Assembly (NCBI GenBank): GCA_023052935.1
Contig: CM041297.1
Span: 104,151,563-104,215,562 of the forward strand
Reading direction: 5' to 3'
DNA: 64,000 nt
Source of the DNA: Piezodorus guildinii
Lineage: Eukaryota; Arthropoda; Insecta; Hemiptera; Pentatomidae
The notes below the pieces were generated by a model that was not told the DNA's origin, did not search any database, and saw only the letters and a program-made list of their open reading frames with translations. Both the position numbers and the translations under genes were made by a program. The stretch's first letter is position 1; each line of letters begins with the position of its first letter. Positions 40,165 to 50,497 of this stretch are shown in pieces.

Positions 40165-42055
40165 TTTGTTATCCGCCTCTACCCTACAGGGTCATTGGCG
40201 TCATCATATTAAATTATACTCTGTTGTAGTACCCTACAATCTTTAATTATTCAAACAGGTTGGATATATTTTTCTTCGTCCCACAGTGGTTCCAAACGCA
40301 CTTTTTCAGGACAAAAGTCTGCAATTCTCGTTCTATTTAAGATATATCACCTATTTTAACGTCATTTTGTTTCTTAATAAATTCACTTTAAATGGTATGA
40401 TTGGCATATTTTTAGCTCATTTTTATATCATGAATATTTTTAAGTTTTGTCGATTATTTCATAGAAATGTCTCTGTAACTAATTATCCTAATAAAAATCT
40501 TTATAAATCTACCTTTCCTGCGTTTAGCTTTGTTTAGAATCGTTATTAGATAAGTTTAAGGAAACTTTGGGTTTCATATACGACTTGGTGATTTTTTTAA
40601 GAATTTTCAAAAATGTCAAACAATTAAAATTATTTTAAATATATCAATATATACACAACATAATAAAGTGCAAATTACTTTCAAAATTTTATTTTTTAAT
40701 TTTTACCGACAAGATTTCAAAACCGTAAATTGATTTATACGTTTTTGGCTATACAAATCTCTTAAATCGAAAGACCAGAAAAAAATTGGCATATAAAATT
40801 ATTTTAAGGTCTAACTTAATTTTTTCGAATGATAAACAATAATAAAAATACTGCCACGAAGCGAAATACAATTATAAAAGTGTTTTGTAGGGCATTTTTG
40901 TTATTAATTTTCCTTAAATTTCATATATAAAATTTACCAATTGTAATGTATACAATTTAAATGACAAACTAACATTTCAGATTAGAGAGAATATTAAAAA
41001 AAAAACAAGAAAGACAATTTCTGCCTGGAAATACAATACAATGCCAATAACTGAAACTGGTATGTAATGCCACTGGTAGACATCGTTTTGCGCCTCGGAA
41101 CAGAACTTTTGTAATTTATTATTTGTATATATTCTATATAATCTGAAATGTTAGTTTATCATGTAAATTGTATACGTTACAATAAGTAAATTGTATACAT
41201 TACAATAAGTAAATTTTATACATTAAATTTAAGGAATAAATAACAAAAAAAAAACCTACAAAAAAAGCATTTATAATTGTATCTCGCTTCGGGGCAGTAC
41301 TTCATTGTGGTTTATCATTTTGAAAAATTAAGTTAAACCTTAAAATAATTTTATATGTCAATTTTTTTCTGGTCTTTCCATTTAAGAAATTTATATAGCC
41401 AATAATGCGTTCTGCTTTGCCAAAAACGTAGAAATCAATTTACGGTTTTGGAATTTTGTCGGTAAAACTAAAAACAAAACTAAATTTTGAAAGTATTTTA
41501 CATCCTTATTTTGTTGTGTATTTATTAATATATTTAAAATAATTTTGATTTTTTGACATTTTTTGAAAATTCTTAAAAAATCACTAAGACGTATATGAAA
41601 CCCAAAGTTTCCTTAAACTTATCCAATAACGTTCTAAACAAAGTTAAATGGAGAAAGTTGGATATATAAAGATTTATATATGAATAATTATTTACAGAGA
41701 CATTTCTCTGAAATAATTGACAAAACCTATATATTTTCATGACATTAAAATGAGCTATAAATATGCCAATCATACCATTTTAAATTAATTTACTAATAAC
41801 GAAATTACATTAAAATGGGTGATATATCTTAATTAGAACGAGAATTGCAGACTTTTGTCCCGAAAAAGTGCGTTTGAAACCACTGTGCGTCGCCGAGTAT
41901 TTTGTTCAGTGTGAGTTTCAATCCAATATTTTTTCTCAAGTTCTTGTATTTTATCAAACAAATGGTTCACACTCTGTATGACGTTGTCACAGTTTGTGCA
42001 AGTGGGTGCTTCCAGCCGTTCAATATTTAACTGAAACAGTTATTTTTGCATCGTA
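40165..42055 (-). pseudogene. LINE H C-terminus and 3' UTR, split by the foldback element
   Basis: Coding part on the minus strand at 41888-42050: LNIERLEAPTCTNCDNVIQS, then VNHLFDKIQELEKKYWIETH and TEQNTRRR. CTNCD...VNHLF resembles CVYCDNVPKTFQHLLLEC of 60538-60768. The 3' part lies at 40165-40281 and ends with CCAATGACCCTGTAGGGTAG and AGAGGCGGATAACAAATAAA (minus sense), nearly the same as the LINE H 3' end at 60465-60510. Between them sits 40282-41887. Rejoining the flanks with one copy of CGWCS gives a continuous LINE sequence. Confidence 0.65.
40282..41887. mobile_element. 1.6-kb foldback element with CACAGTG termini
   Basis: Two inverted arms of roughly 700 bp (about 40282-40995 and 41125-41887) around a spacer of about 130 bp. 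The outer 54 bp of the arms differ at only two positions: CACAGTGGTTCCAAACGC on the left and CACAGTGGTTTCAAACGC (complement) on the right. Both continue to ACAAAAGTC about 30 bp in. Flanks are CGTCC and CGTCG. No transposase frame; the frames at 40286-40537 and 41573-41773 are the same sequence on the two arms. The superfamily is uncertain: Transib-like by end and flank, hAT-like (CAGTGGTTCC) if the first two bases are excluded. Confidence 0.8.
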
Positions 42056-43066
42056 CTAATAATCAAATTTTACAATATTTCTAAAAAAAAATCATTAGTA
42101 TTTATTTTAACGGAGTAAAAAATATTACATAACAAATTTAAAAAATCCCTAAAATTACCCAAATTTAGTTGACTTGCAGACAGACAAAATTATAATTATC
42201 CAAATGCAGACATATCAAATTAACAGTCCATGAATTGGTGCAGTATATTACTCCATGCCACTTCCACATATGCTCTTGGATTTTTTTTATTAGAGACTGA
42301 TACCCATATGCTGTTTAGTTGTGTTAATAATAATATGTTTTAAAAAAATTAATTTTACTTGAATAAAAATCCAAACTGATGATACATTATTTGTTATGAT
42401 TGACACTTTTTTTTTTATTTATTTCAAATATAGGCTATTTCTTTTTTTTTTGTTATATTTTTATGTAATTTGGACTTATCATGGTTTTACTGAAAATATT
42501 GTATGAATATGGTCTGATGTCATTAATAATAATGTTAATATAGAAACAATTTAATTTATCTAAATAAATACAATATAGAAAATATATAGGAGAAATCTTG
42601 AAAATTAATTTTTGTTGATTAACTATACTAGCGGAAAAAAAATTATTTCTTTATTTGTAGTGAACTCTTATCTGGTGTAAGTTGACAAGGCTGAGATATT
42701 GACAGAAAAATAAATATAATTTTAAATAAATGAAATATATTTCGAACCTTTAAAAAGCTGTGTCCTTGACTAAAATTAATTTTAACAGAATAATTTATGA
42801 GGAGAAAAAAAAAAAAAATTGTCTCTGAAGGTAATAAGGAGAAATACCAAAACAATGTGGTAACTTTAAGTTGAACTGTGTTCTTATTTTTTAGCTTGAA
42901 GTATTAAAACAGGAAAATAAATCCTTTTAGGTTTCTATAGGTGATAAAACGCTTTTGTCAAGATATGGAATGATTTTTTGGTAAAAATGTTTACACTAAT
43001 TAACACCTACGTACATATATTTATTTTATTGTTGAAAATTTTTGTATTTTTATGAAAGTTATGGAT
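42056..43066. other. 1 kb AT-rich sequence, no gene seen
   Basis: The 70-codon minus-strand frame at 42643-42855 has no motif. Confidence 0.5.
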
Positions 43067-43290
43067 AGTTCAAGTAGAGTTTAAACTGGTCAAAAACTAT
43101 TTATTAACTAACTTTTCGACCGACGTGGGTATTCATCAATACTTCCAGGCAAGTGTCAAGGAGCGACTCTTAAAATCTTGACTTTTGCCTGCATGCGCTG
43201 ATGAAGACCCACAACGTGGCTCGAAACGTTGCTTAATAAATAGTTTTTAATTATTTTATAATCTTTTTGACCGCCACTCGAACCATCTAG
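43067..43290 (+). repeat. Foldback with hammerhead-like motif
   Basis: The left arm (about 43067-43138) and right arm (about 43199-43290) are imperfect inverted copies: AAAACTATTTATTAAC/GACCGACGTGGGTATTCATCA on the left, TGATGAAGACCCAC...CTTAATAAATAGTTTTT on the right. A second hairpin lies between them (CAGGCAAGTGTCAAG at about 43146 with CTTGACTTTTGCCTG). The right arm carries CTGATGA...CTCGAAACG at 43198-43230. Inverted terminal-repeat arrangements are known for Penelope-like elements; assignment is inference. Confidence 0.5.
43198..43230 (+). other. CTGATGA...CGAAACG motif (hammerhead-like)
   Basis: CTGATGA, one extra A, helix candidate CCAC/GTGG with outer GA/TC, then CGAAACGTT. A stem directly precedes CTGATGA. 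The core bases fit CUGANGA and GAAA. A cleavable third helix could not be drawn convincingly. Confidence 0.4.
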
Positions 43291-43299
43291 TCGTTTATA

Positions 43300-44085
43300 T
43301 TTATTGCCACGATTATGTATTTAATGTTCAATAATAAATTTAAACATTAAAAAATTAAATTAAAAAACGTAACTGATATGCTTATATCTTTGATCATCAT
43401 CAACGAGAAAACAAAGTCTATTGATTTAAAAAAAATATATTTTATGTGTTTTCTAGTGTTTGGTGCATTACACCATATTAATTACACTGGGTGCATCGAA
43501 CTTTCTTAAATACCTAAATAAAAAAATTAATATATTGATCAATGTTATGTAACAGTGAATGTTTAACGCTCCGAAGATTATTGATTGGACATTGGCCTGG
43601 TTATGTAATCGTTTTCGTGTGCTATTTCCTCAAGAATTTGACATAACAACAATAAAATCATCATAAAATTTAATCTAAGCGGAATAAATGTTACCTAGAT
43701 AACAGGAATTTTCTCATGTTTTCAACATCTTTAGAAAAATAAGATAATGATTTTATTGTTATATGATCTTAATTTTAAAGGATTCACCATTTTAATTACA
43801 TTTTAGATTTTATGTATAAATTTTATTATGTTTTTAAACAAATATGTTTATTTAAATATGTGTTTATTGTCCTAGAAACTCAAAATGACTCAGGGCAAAA
43901 TAAAAAAAAAAATATCGGAACCATGTAACTATGTTTTCATATTTTAGTCTAATAAAGAAAAATAAAAAAAAAAAAAAAAATCGTCATAAAATCAGTTTTA
44001 TTTAAAAAATAAATAAATATAAGCTTTCGAAGAATTGATGAAGAACTAAATTTAATAAAAATAATAATAAACAAAAAATAAAATA
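43300..44085. other. AT-rich sequence, no gene seen
   Basis: A-rich stretches at about 43903-43911 and 43964-43980. No element recognised. Confidence 0.45.
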
Positions 44086-44087
44086 AA

Positions 44088-44385
44088 AAACCTTTATCTC
44101 TACAACACATGAAGGGTTTTCGGCATATCCAGATTAGAACTATTTTTGGGACAACGGCCGTTCAATAGGTAACTAGGCAGATTGCAGACTCAATCGCTAG
44201 ATTTTTCCCCCAATTTTCGGGTACCCATATTATAGAGGCTGGGTTTTCCCCCAGGAGGATCTTCATACACCAGGGTTAAGCTACCTTACAGCTGAAATAG
44301 CAGAATAAATAATATTCTCCCACAGCTGGGATTTGAACCCGGGACCTGTCGAGCTGTAGACTTATTTTTCTACGAGACTAAGAGA
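44088..44385 (-). mobile_element. tRNA-derived SINE-2 copy
   Basis: The minus-strand head has B box GGTTCAAATCCC (plus strand GGGATTTGAACCC at 44328-44340). The body shares CTACAACACATGAAGGG and AATAATATT blocks with the clearer copy at 62789-63098. The element's 3' end on the minus strand is TGTAGAGATAAAGG followed by T-rich sequence. No clear target duplication. Confidence 0.7.
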
Positions 44386-45195
44386 AAATAAATTGTCCAT
44401 GAAAACTAAACATTACCATTTTGTATTTTATTTTCACTTGAAAATAAATACATTTTTTATGCCCATAATAAACTATTTTTACAAATAATGAATCAAGTTT
44501 ATTCTTTTATAATCATTTTTATTTTATCGATAATTTTAATGTATTTACCACGTAATCCTGCGACTATCGTGACATTCTCAAGGTAATTTCACATCCGCCA
44601 CATTTTTAGAATTTAATCTCTGAACTGAAAAAAAACTCTAGAAGCACATAGCGAAACAATTTCTAGGGTAAGTGCGAAGTTTTAAGGGCAGGTGCGCAGA
44701 ATTATAATTTAATATGTATCTGCATTCCCGTAGTGGTTACGCTATGATTGAAAATAAAAAATCCCCAGATTTTCCTGTAGGATGAGTAAATGTTTTGGGG
44801 CGAAGAGTAATGTTTTTATTGCGCTGGTCTTTCCATAATCTGTAAACAACCTGTTGACGCAGACTGTTGTCCGAGGGTATCGGAACAACACTTGTATAAT
44901 ACGTTATCATGACAATAATGACGTTAGCACCCTTACCAATAATCAATCGAAGTTTTTATCATTTTGAAAATATTTAAATCAAAACACAAATATTTAAAAA
45001 AAAATGTTACATCTGCCAATAAAAATAAAGTCCCTTTTATTAATTTGACACAATAAAACAAAACTCGATAATGATAAATTTAAAAATTCATACAAATCAA
45101 AACAAAACATTAACTAAAACTACTTGATGTAATCTTTAAATAATAAAACATTTTTTATTTGTAGCTACTAGCAGTATCGGATTGTTATTTCAATT
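44386..45195. other. AT-rich sequence with one unassigned frame
   Basis: The minus-strand frame at 44737-44946 (69 codons, with YRLWKDQRNKNITLRPKTF near the middle) has balanced composition and lies in less AT-rich DNA, so it might be a fragment of an unidentified element or host exon. I recognise no family, and there are no convincing splice sites. Confidence 0.3.
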
Positions 45196-45539
45196 TTTTT
45201 TTTTTTACTTATACTTATACATAAATAAATTATCACTGTAAATACAGGTTTTAGAGTCGCTTGGATCCAAATTACCAAGACCTGCAAAAAGATTGTGTTC
45301 CGAAAACTATAAGTTTTTACAAAATCGGAAAGCAGAAGAGATACTTGAGACTTTTTTTCAGTTATCTAAATAACGGCTCTAACGATTTAGATTAAGCTCA
45401 CTATATCAAAGTTAGATGTAATGGGCTTTAATTCTGATTAAAATAGTCTGTCAAGACTTGAATGCCGTCATTTTAAATTGTCTTCCTCTAAAGTACCTTT
45501 GATTTGGTAGATTCAAAACAGCCTTTACATGTAATTAGC

Positions 45540-46168
45540 ATTGTATCCTTTTTCTTTCATGTTCTCCGATCCCAACTTCCATCGTACATCTCAGATATAT
45601 TTTCATTCAAATCCTCCGTTCACTCCCGCAAAACTCATTCGCGATCTTTGGACCAGTATTTAACGTCTCACCAGACCGCAGTTTTTTACAGATCTTTCCT
45701 TATCCGATCCTCGTCCGTTTCCTTCTTATTCCTTCTTATATCCGTCACTTCAATACTCTTCTAAACTTCAAATCCCGTTTGCTCAAATTTTTTCTGTCTA
45801 TCCAATTCTCAAATGACCCTAATTAATTAGCAAATTTCAATAAAAATCAGTAAATAGGGCAGAGAGAAAAGATTATTTATAATATTTAAACATATATGCA
45901 TTTTATTTTACACTTTTTATAAAAAATGTAACTTTACTTTAATTTACCTTGTATATATGAATATATAAATATTTTATTTTTTTGTCTAGTTTGCTTTGTT
46001 TGTTTTTTTTAATTATTATTATTAGAAGCTACCTGTTAGCTTTTTACCATTATTCATTTTCTTTGTTATTTCTGTTGTTACTGAAAGACACTGAAATTAT
46101 AATTTAATTTGTCTGTAATATGATTCCGAAGAATAAATAGAGAATTTATCATTATTATTGTTATTATT
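45540..46168 (+). mobile_element. LINE F 3' end
   Basis: Decayed RT C-terminus (HVLRSQLPSYISDIFSFKSS, then HSRKTHSR) followed by a T-rich 3' UTR ending GAAGAATAAATAG and an (ATT)n tail at about 46150-46168. The hairpin before AATAAA is degraded here. Confidence 0.65.
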
Positions 46169-46425
46169 ATATAAATCGAGTAAATATATACGTAAAACGA
46201 ATTTGATAAACCCCTAAAAGGCGAAAAGATAAAACATAATTTTATAACTGTATTTTTTATTTTTTAATATAATAACAGTAATATACTAATAATATACAGG
46301 ATAATATACAGTTATAAAGCTAAATACTGTAGACAAAATATTATCTTCTACACACAATTGTATAAGGTAGTGCAGAGTGATGAAAAGTTAAAGCTAACTA
46401 ATTGTTGTATATAATAATATAACAG

Positions 46426-46802
46426 ATTGTTAGGTTCCTTTAATGAAAATCATTCATTTTTATTCAATTCATTTAATTTCTTATTTTCTTCTCCCTACGT
46501 TTCGGCTTTTTGCCATTTTCAAGGGATCTTTTAATATTTCATCATGCACTCATATAAATATATATTTTGTCACAATTGATGAACCAGAGTGGATGATAAC
46601 AACCAGGACAGGGCTGGTCAGTCTATAATAGTTTTATTTTTATTTTATTAAATTATGACAAAGTATATATTTATATGAGTGCATGATGGAATATTAAAAG
46701 ATCCCTTGAAAATGGCAAAACGCCGAAACGTAGGGAGAAGAAAATAAGAAATTAAATGAGTTGAATGAAAATGGATCATTTTAATTAAAGGAACCTAACA
46801 AT
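46426..46802. repeat. Foldback element with long inverted arms
   Basis: Arms of about 145 bp (46426-46570 and 46655-46802), starting ATTGTTAGGTTCCTTTAA on both sides and differing at about 8 positions, around a loop of about 85 bp. Each arm contains CTACGTTTCGGC, i.e. GCCGAAACGTAG on the other strand, preceded there by TTGAAAATGGC. This echoes the CCGAAACGTC motifs elsewhere in the window. No coding capacity. It interrupts HLE-1. Confidence 0.8.
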
Positions 46803-47024
46803 ACATTTATTCATTCAAACAACTTTTAATTGTAATAAAAATTAATGAAACACAAGTTTCTATCGAATCTCAGAATAAAGCTTTAACGTTTTATCATCTC
46901 TAAGTTTATTTAAAAGTTCTTAAATTAATTTTAGTAATAGAGATATGTGAAAGTCGTGTGTTGCGCTCACCAGTAATTATTATTCAGCCAAGCTTTAAGT
47001 TTAACCTAAAAGGTTCCCTTTTTT

Positions 47025-47350
<326 letters not shown>

Positions 47351-47361
47351 GGGGAAAATCT
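47351..47361. repeat. Target-site duplication, left copy (J-B)
   Basis: GGGGAAAATCT, identical to 52310-52320. Confidence 0.93.
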
Positions 47362-47812
47362 TTTTTTTTTCTGATAGTAAATAATTTAATTTGTTTTATT
47401 AAGAGATAATACAATCTGCCACCTTCTGGGGCAATGAGTATTAGAGATAAAATAAATCATTCATACCATATGTACATTGTAAATAAAATTAAAGAAAAAA
47501 AAAATTAATAAAGACTAAGCAAATAAAAGAAAAAAAAAATATACACAAAATTAAATAAGTACTATAAAGAAAATAATAATAACAATCTTGTTCACATTCA
47601 TACCTATTTACAAGCTGCCCCTGGGATCACTGAATCAAACCTCGAGATCCACTAGTGGATGTCGAGGCACAATGCCAGAAGATCCCAGCGCCTCTCATTC
47701 AGCTGCGTCACTGGTCTTGAGAGCCAGTGGAGGCTGAGCGAGGGCGCTAGAGCCACATACACTCAGGGCATGAGTGGAGAAGCTGACCATTGCCAGCACT
47801 CCAATAACATAA

Positions 47813-50497
47813 TTACAAAAGATCTCTGGGCCACTGCCGCTTCAACCTACGAGGAGGGTTATAGGGATGGTTGGTACTGGATAGGGAGTGTGCCAAGGGA
47901 TTAGGAAGGTGAGTAAGCTTCTGATGGAAGATTATGAATTTGGAGGGGATTAGATCAAAGACAAATGGGATATTCAGGTCATGGTGTAAGGTTTTGTTGG
48001 TGACATAATATGGGGCATCTACTATTGTTCTAAGGACTTTAGACTGAAAGGATTGGATACGTTTGATATTCGAAACTTTTGCTGTTCCCCACAGTTCAAG
48101 TCCGTAGGTCCAAATTGGTTTAAGAATAGTCTTGTAAATTAAGAGTTTGTTGTCCGTTGAGAGATGAGATTTTCTGTTTAGTAGTCTATATAGCTGGCCA
48201 TATCGTCGATTGAGTTCTTGTCGTTTGAGTCTAGTATGGGGGTTCCATGTCAGTCTTTTGTCTAAGAGGAAACCAAGGTATTTGACTGTGTCAGAAAAGG
48301 TGAGAGGAATAGAGTTAAAATGGACAAAAGGGCAGGATCTCCGTCGAAGGGTAAAGGTGACTTGCTTGCTTTTTGATTCATTGACTTTGATGCGCCAATG
48401 ATTGCACCACTTTTCAATCAGATCGAGATGTGATTGGAGGTTTGAGGATGCCGTAACAGGATCTGGATGGGATGAGAGGATAGCTGTATCATCGGCAAAT
48501 GTTGCCAGGAAGTTTCTGGGTAAGGTGGGAATGTCTGAGGTGAATAAGATATAGAGTATAGGACCGAGGACACTACCTTGTGGAACACCGGCTTCTATCG
48601 GATAACAACTTGAGAATTCAGAACCACAACGGACTCGGAACGAGCGGTTAGAGAGGTAGGATCGAAGGATTAGATATAGGGCTTGGGGTAATAGAGTTTT
48701 TAGTTTGAAAAGCAAGCCATCGTGCCACACCCGGTCGAATGCTTGTGCTATGTCCAGAAAGGCACCTGTGCAATATTGCTTGCTTTCAAGGGCATAGGAT
48801 ATGTGGTCAACAACTCGAAGACCTTGGTGAACAGTGGAGTGGCCTGAGCGGAAACCAAACTGGTGAGATGGGATTTTGTCGAGTTGGATTAACGGAAGGA
48901 TGCGTTTCAGAAGGATTTTCTCAAATAATTTGGAAAGTATAGGGAGCAAGCTGATTGGTCTATAGGATGAGGTATGATTAACAGGTTTGCCCGGTTTAAG
49001 GAAAAGTATAATGGTTGAGTGTTTCCACATCAGAGGAAAATGGGTTGTTCGGAGGATGCAGTTATATATGTAGGTCAGGAATACTATAGCCTTTTTTGGA
49101 AGTTGTTTAATGATTTGGGAAGTGAGGAGATCAAATCCCGGAGATTTACGAGGTTTAAGTTTATCGATTAGGAATTTGACCTCAGAGGGGTTGACAGCTT
49201 TAGGAGGTAAAGAGAGAGGAATCGGCGAGGAGAGGGAGTCTTCAACTGCAGCTGTATGGGTAGGATTAAGTTCAGGATGAGGAGTGAATGTGTTTGCAAG
49301 ATGTTTAGCAAACTCCTCTGCCCTAGTCTCATCTGACGAGGCCCAGGAGCCATCATGACGTTGAAGAGGATGAGAGATATAATGGTATTTAAGGATTTTT
49401 TTAGTTGCTTTCCAGAGGGAATGGTCACAAGTGGATAATGAGGAAAGATAGGAATTATAGGATTGAGATCTGTAGGTTGTCAATCTATTTTTAACTAATT
49501 TACAATAATAATTGTATGATTTCCTGTCATCAGGATGCCTGGTCCTCTGCCAGATAGTCCTAGAACGGCGCTTGAATTGGATAAGGTCCAGGAGTTCTTG
49601 AGGTAAAGGATTTTTACATCGGGATTTTGTGGAAGAGAGAGGGGAAGATGAAGTCCAAGCTGCTTGTTGGATTAGGGTAGTAAAGGTATTAACAGCTTCA
49701 TCCAGTTCTTCAGGGGATTTGAGGGATACTCTGAGATCAATATTGTCGGTTAAGATTTGACGGAATAGGTCCCAATGAACTGGCCCTCTGATGAATGAGG
49801 GTGGAGACGGTTTAGGAATGGGCGATAATGAAAGGGTAAGGAGTATTGGACTGTGATCTGAAGATAGGTCATCGAGGCGAGATATGGAATAATTTAGTGG
49901 GCCTAGACCTTTATGAATGAAAAAGTCTAGGAGGTCAGGATTGCGGTTGGGATCTGTTGGCCAGTAGGTAGGAGAATCCGGAGGAAGGATATTGCTGCGA
50001 GTAGAATTAAGTGCAGACAACAGGATTCGTCCGCGAGAGTTTGTGGTTCTGGCTCCCCATTGTTGGTGTTTTGCATTAAAATCTGCTCCTACAAGAAAGT
50101 GGTGTCCCAAAGAATTTAGGAATGAATTGAATTGGGATTCGGAAAATGGAATTTTTGGAGGGGAATATGCTGCAACAATTGTTAAGTTAAAGAGCTTGGT
50201 GCGGACTGTTACAGCTGTAGGTTGTAGGTAATTATGGACCGGTAAGGGGTGTGAGTGATGGGAGAGGGAGTGATGGATGATGACAGCAGTGCCAGCATGT
50301 GCGGTTCCGTCCGGGTGGTCCGTTCGGTAAATGTTGTAATTGGGGATGTTAAACAGCCGTGAGTTGGTGAGTCGGGTTTCTGTTACTAAGGCTATGTCTA
50401 TATGTTTTTCTTGTAAAAAGACTGTTAGTTCGTTAGTGTGATTTCGAATACCGTTCGCATTCCAAAGGAGTAGGGAAATAGGTTCGGAAGAGGTCAT
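47813..50497 (-). CDS. J-B ORF2, endonuclease and reverse transcriptase
   Basis: 894 residues. The EEP endonuclease domain spans about 5-225: VTETRL 38-43 (catalytic Glu at 40), YRTDHPDGTAH 57-67, GADFNAKH 137-144, SSDHSPILL 212-220. The RT spans about 440-760: SYRPISLLPILSKLFEKIL 511-529, QFGFRSGHST 546-555, AFLDIAQAFDRVWH 579-592 (first catalytic Asp), GVPQGSVLGPILYI 637-650, ATFADDTAILSS 665-676 (catalytic Asp pair), then YLGFLLDKRLTWNPH. The C-terminal tail ends RRLKRQWPRDLL with no RNase H, as in Jockey. The protein nicks the target and copies its own RNA there. All expected catalytic motifs are present. The start ATG follows the ORF1 stop with zero spacing. Confidence 0.96.
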   Translation of the reverse strand: MTSSEPISLLLWNANGIRNHTNELTVFLQEKHIDIALVTETRLTNSRLFNIPNYNIYRTDHPDGTAHAGTAVIIHHSLSHHSHPLPVHNYLQPTAVTVRTKLFNLTIVAAYSPPKIPFSESQFNSFLNSLGHHFLVGADFNAKHQQWGARTTNSRGRILLSALNSTRSNILPPDSPTYWPTDPNRNPDLLDFFIHKGLGPLNYSISRLDDLSSDHSPILLTLSLSPIPKPSPPSFIRGPVHWDLFRQILTDNIDLRVSLKSPEELDEAVNTFTTLIQQAAWTSSSPLSSTKSRCKNPLPQELLDLIQFKRRSRTIWQRTRHPDDRKSYNYYCKLVKNRLTTYRSQSYNSYLSSLSTCDHSLWKATKKILKYHYISHPLQRHDGSWASSDETRAEEFAKHLANTFTPHPELNPTHTAAVEDSLSSPIPLSLPPKAVNPSEVKFLIDKLKPRKSPGFDLLTSQIIKQLPKKAIVFLTYIYNCILRTTHFPLMWKHSTIILFLKPGKPVNHTSSYRPISLLPILSKLFEKILLKRILPLIQLDKIPSHQFGFRSGHSTVHQGLRVVDHISYALESKQYCTGAFLDIAQAFDRVWHDGLLFKLKTLLPQALYLILRSYLSNRSFRVRCGSEFSSCYPIEAGVPQGSVLGPILYILFTSDIPTLPRNFLATFADDTAILSSHPDPVTASSNLQSHLDLIEKWCNHWRIKVNESKSKQVTFTLRRRSCPFVHFNSIPLTFSDTVKYLGFLLDKRLTWNPHTRLKRQELNRRYGQLYRLLNRKSHLSTDNKLLIYKTILKPIWTYGLELWGTAKVSNIKRIQSFQSKVLRTIVDAPYYVTNKTLHHDLNIPFVFDLIPSKFIIFHQKLTHLPNPLAHSLSSTNHPYNPPRRLKRQWPRDLL

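Larger units (their letters stand above)
45200..46972 (-). mobile_element. HLE-1 copy interrupted by LINE F and a foldback element
   Basis: HLE-1 pieces lie at about 45200-45535, 46170-46425 and 46803-46972. The last ends GATATGTGAAAGTCGTGTG and TTGCGCTCACCAG. The order of blocks equals that of 34028-34897. The two gaps hold a LINE F 3' end and a palindromic insert. Confidence 0.75.

Noticed and set aside
40286..41773. Matching frames at 40286-40537 (plus) and 41573-41773 (minus) as duplicated genes
   Set aside because: They are the two arms of the foldback element; the residues are not conserved better than the DNA, and both are hydrophobic noise.
40284..41885. hAT assignment of the 1.6-kb foldback
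   Set aside because: The CAGTGGTTCC start fits hAT, but the 8-bp flanks (TCGTCCCA and TGCGTCGC) do not match, whereas CACAGTG with 5-bp CGTCC/CGTCG flanks does. Kept only as the alternative.
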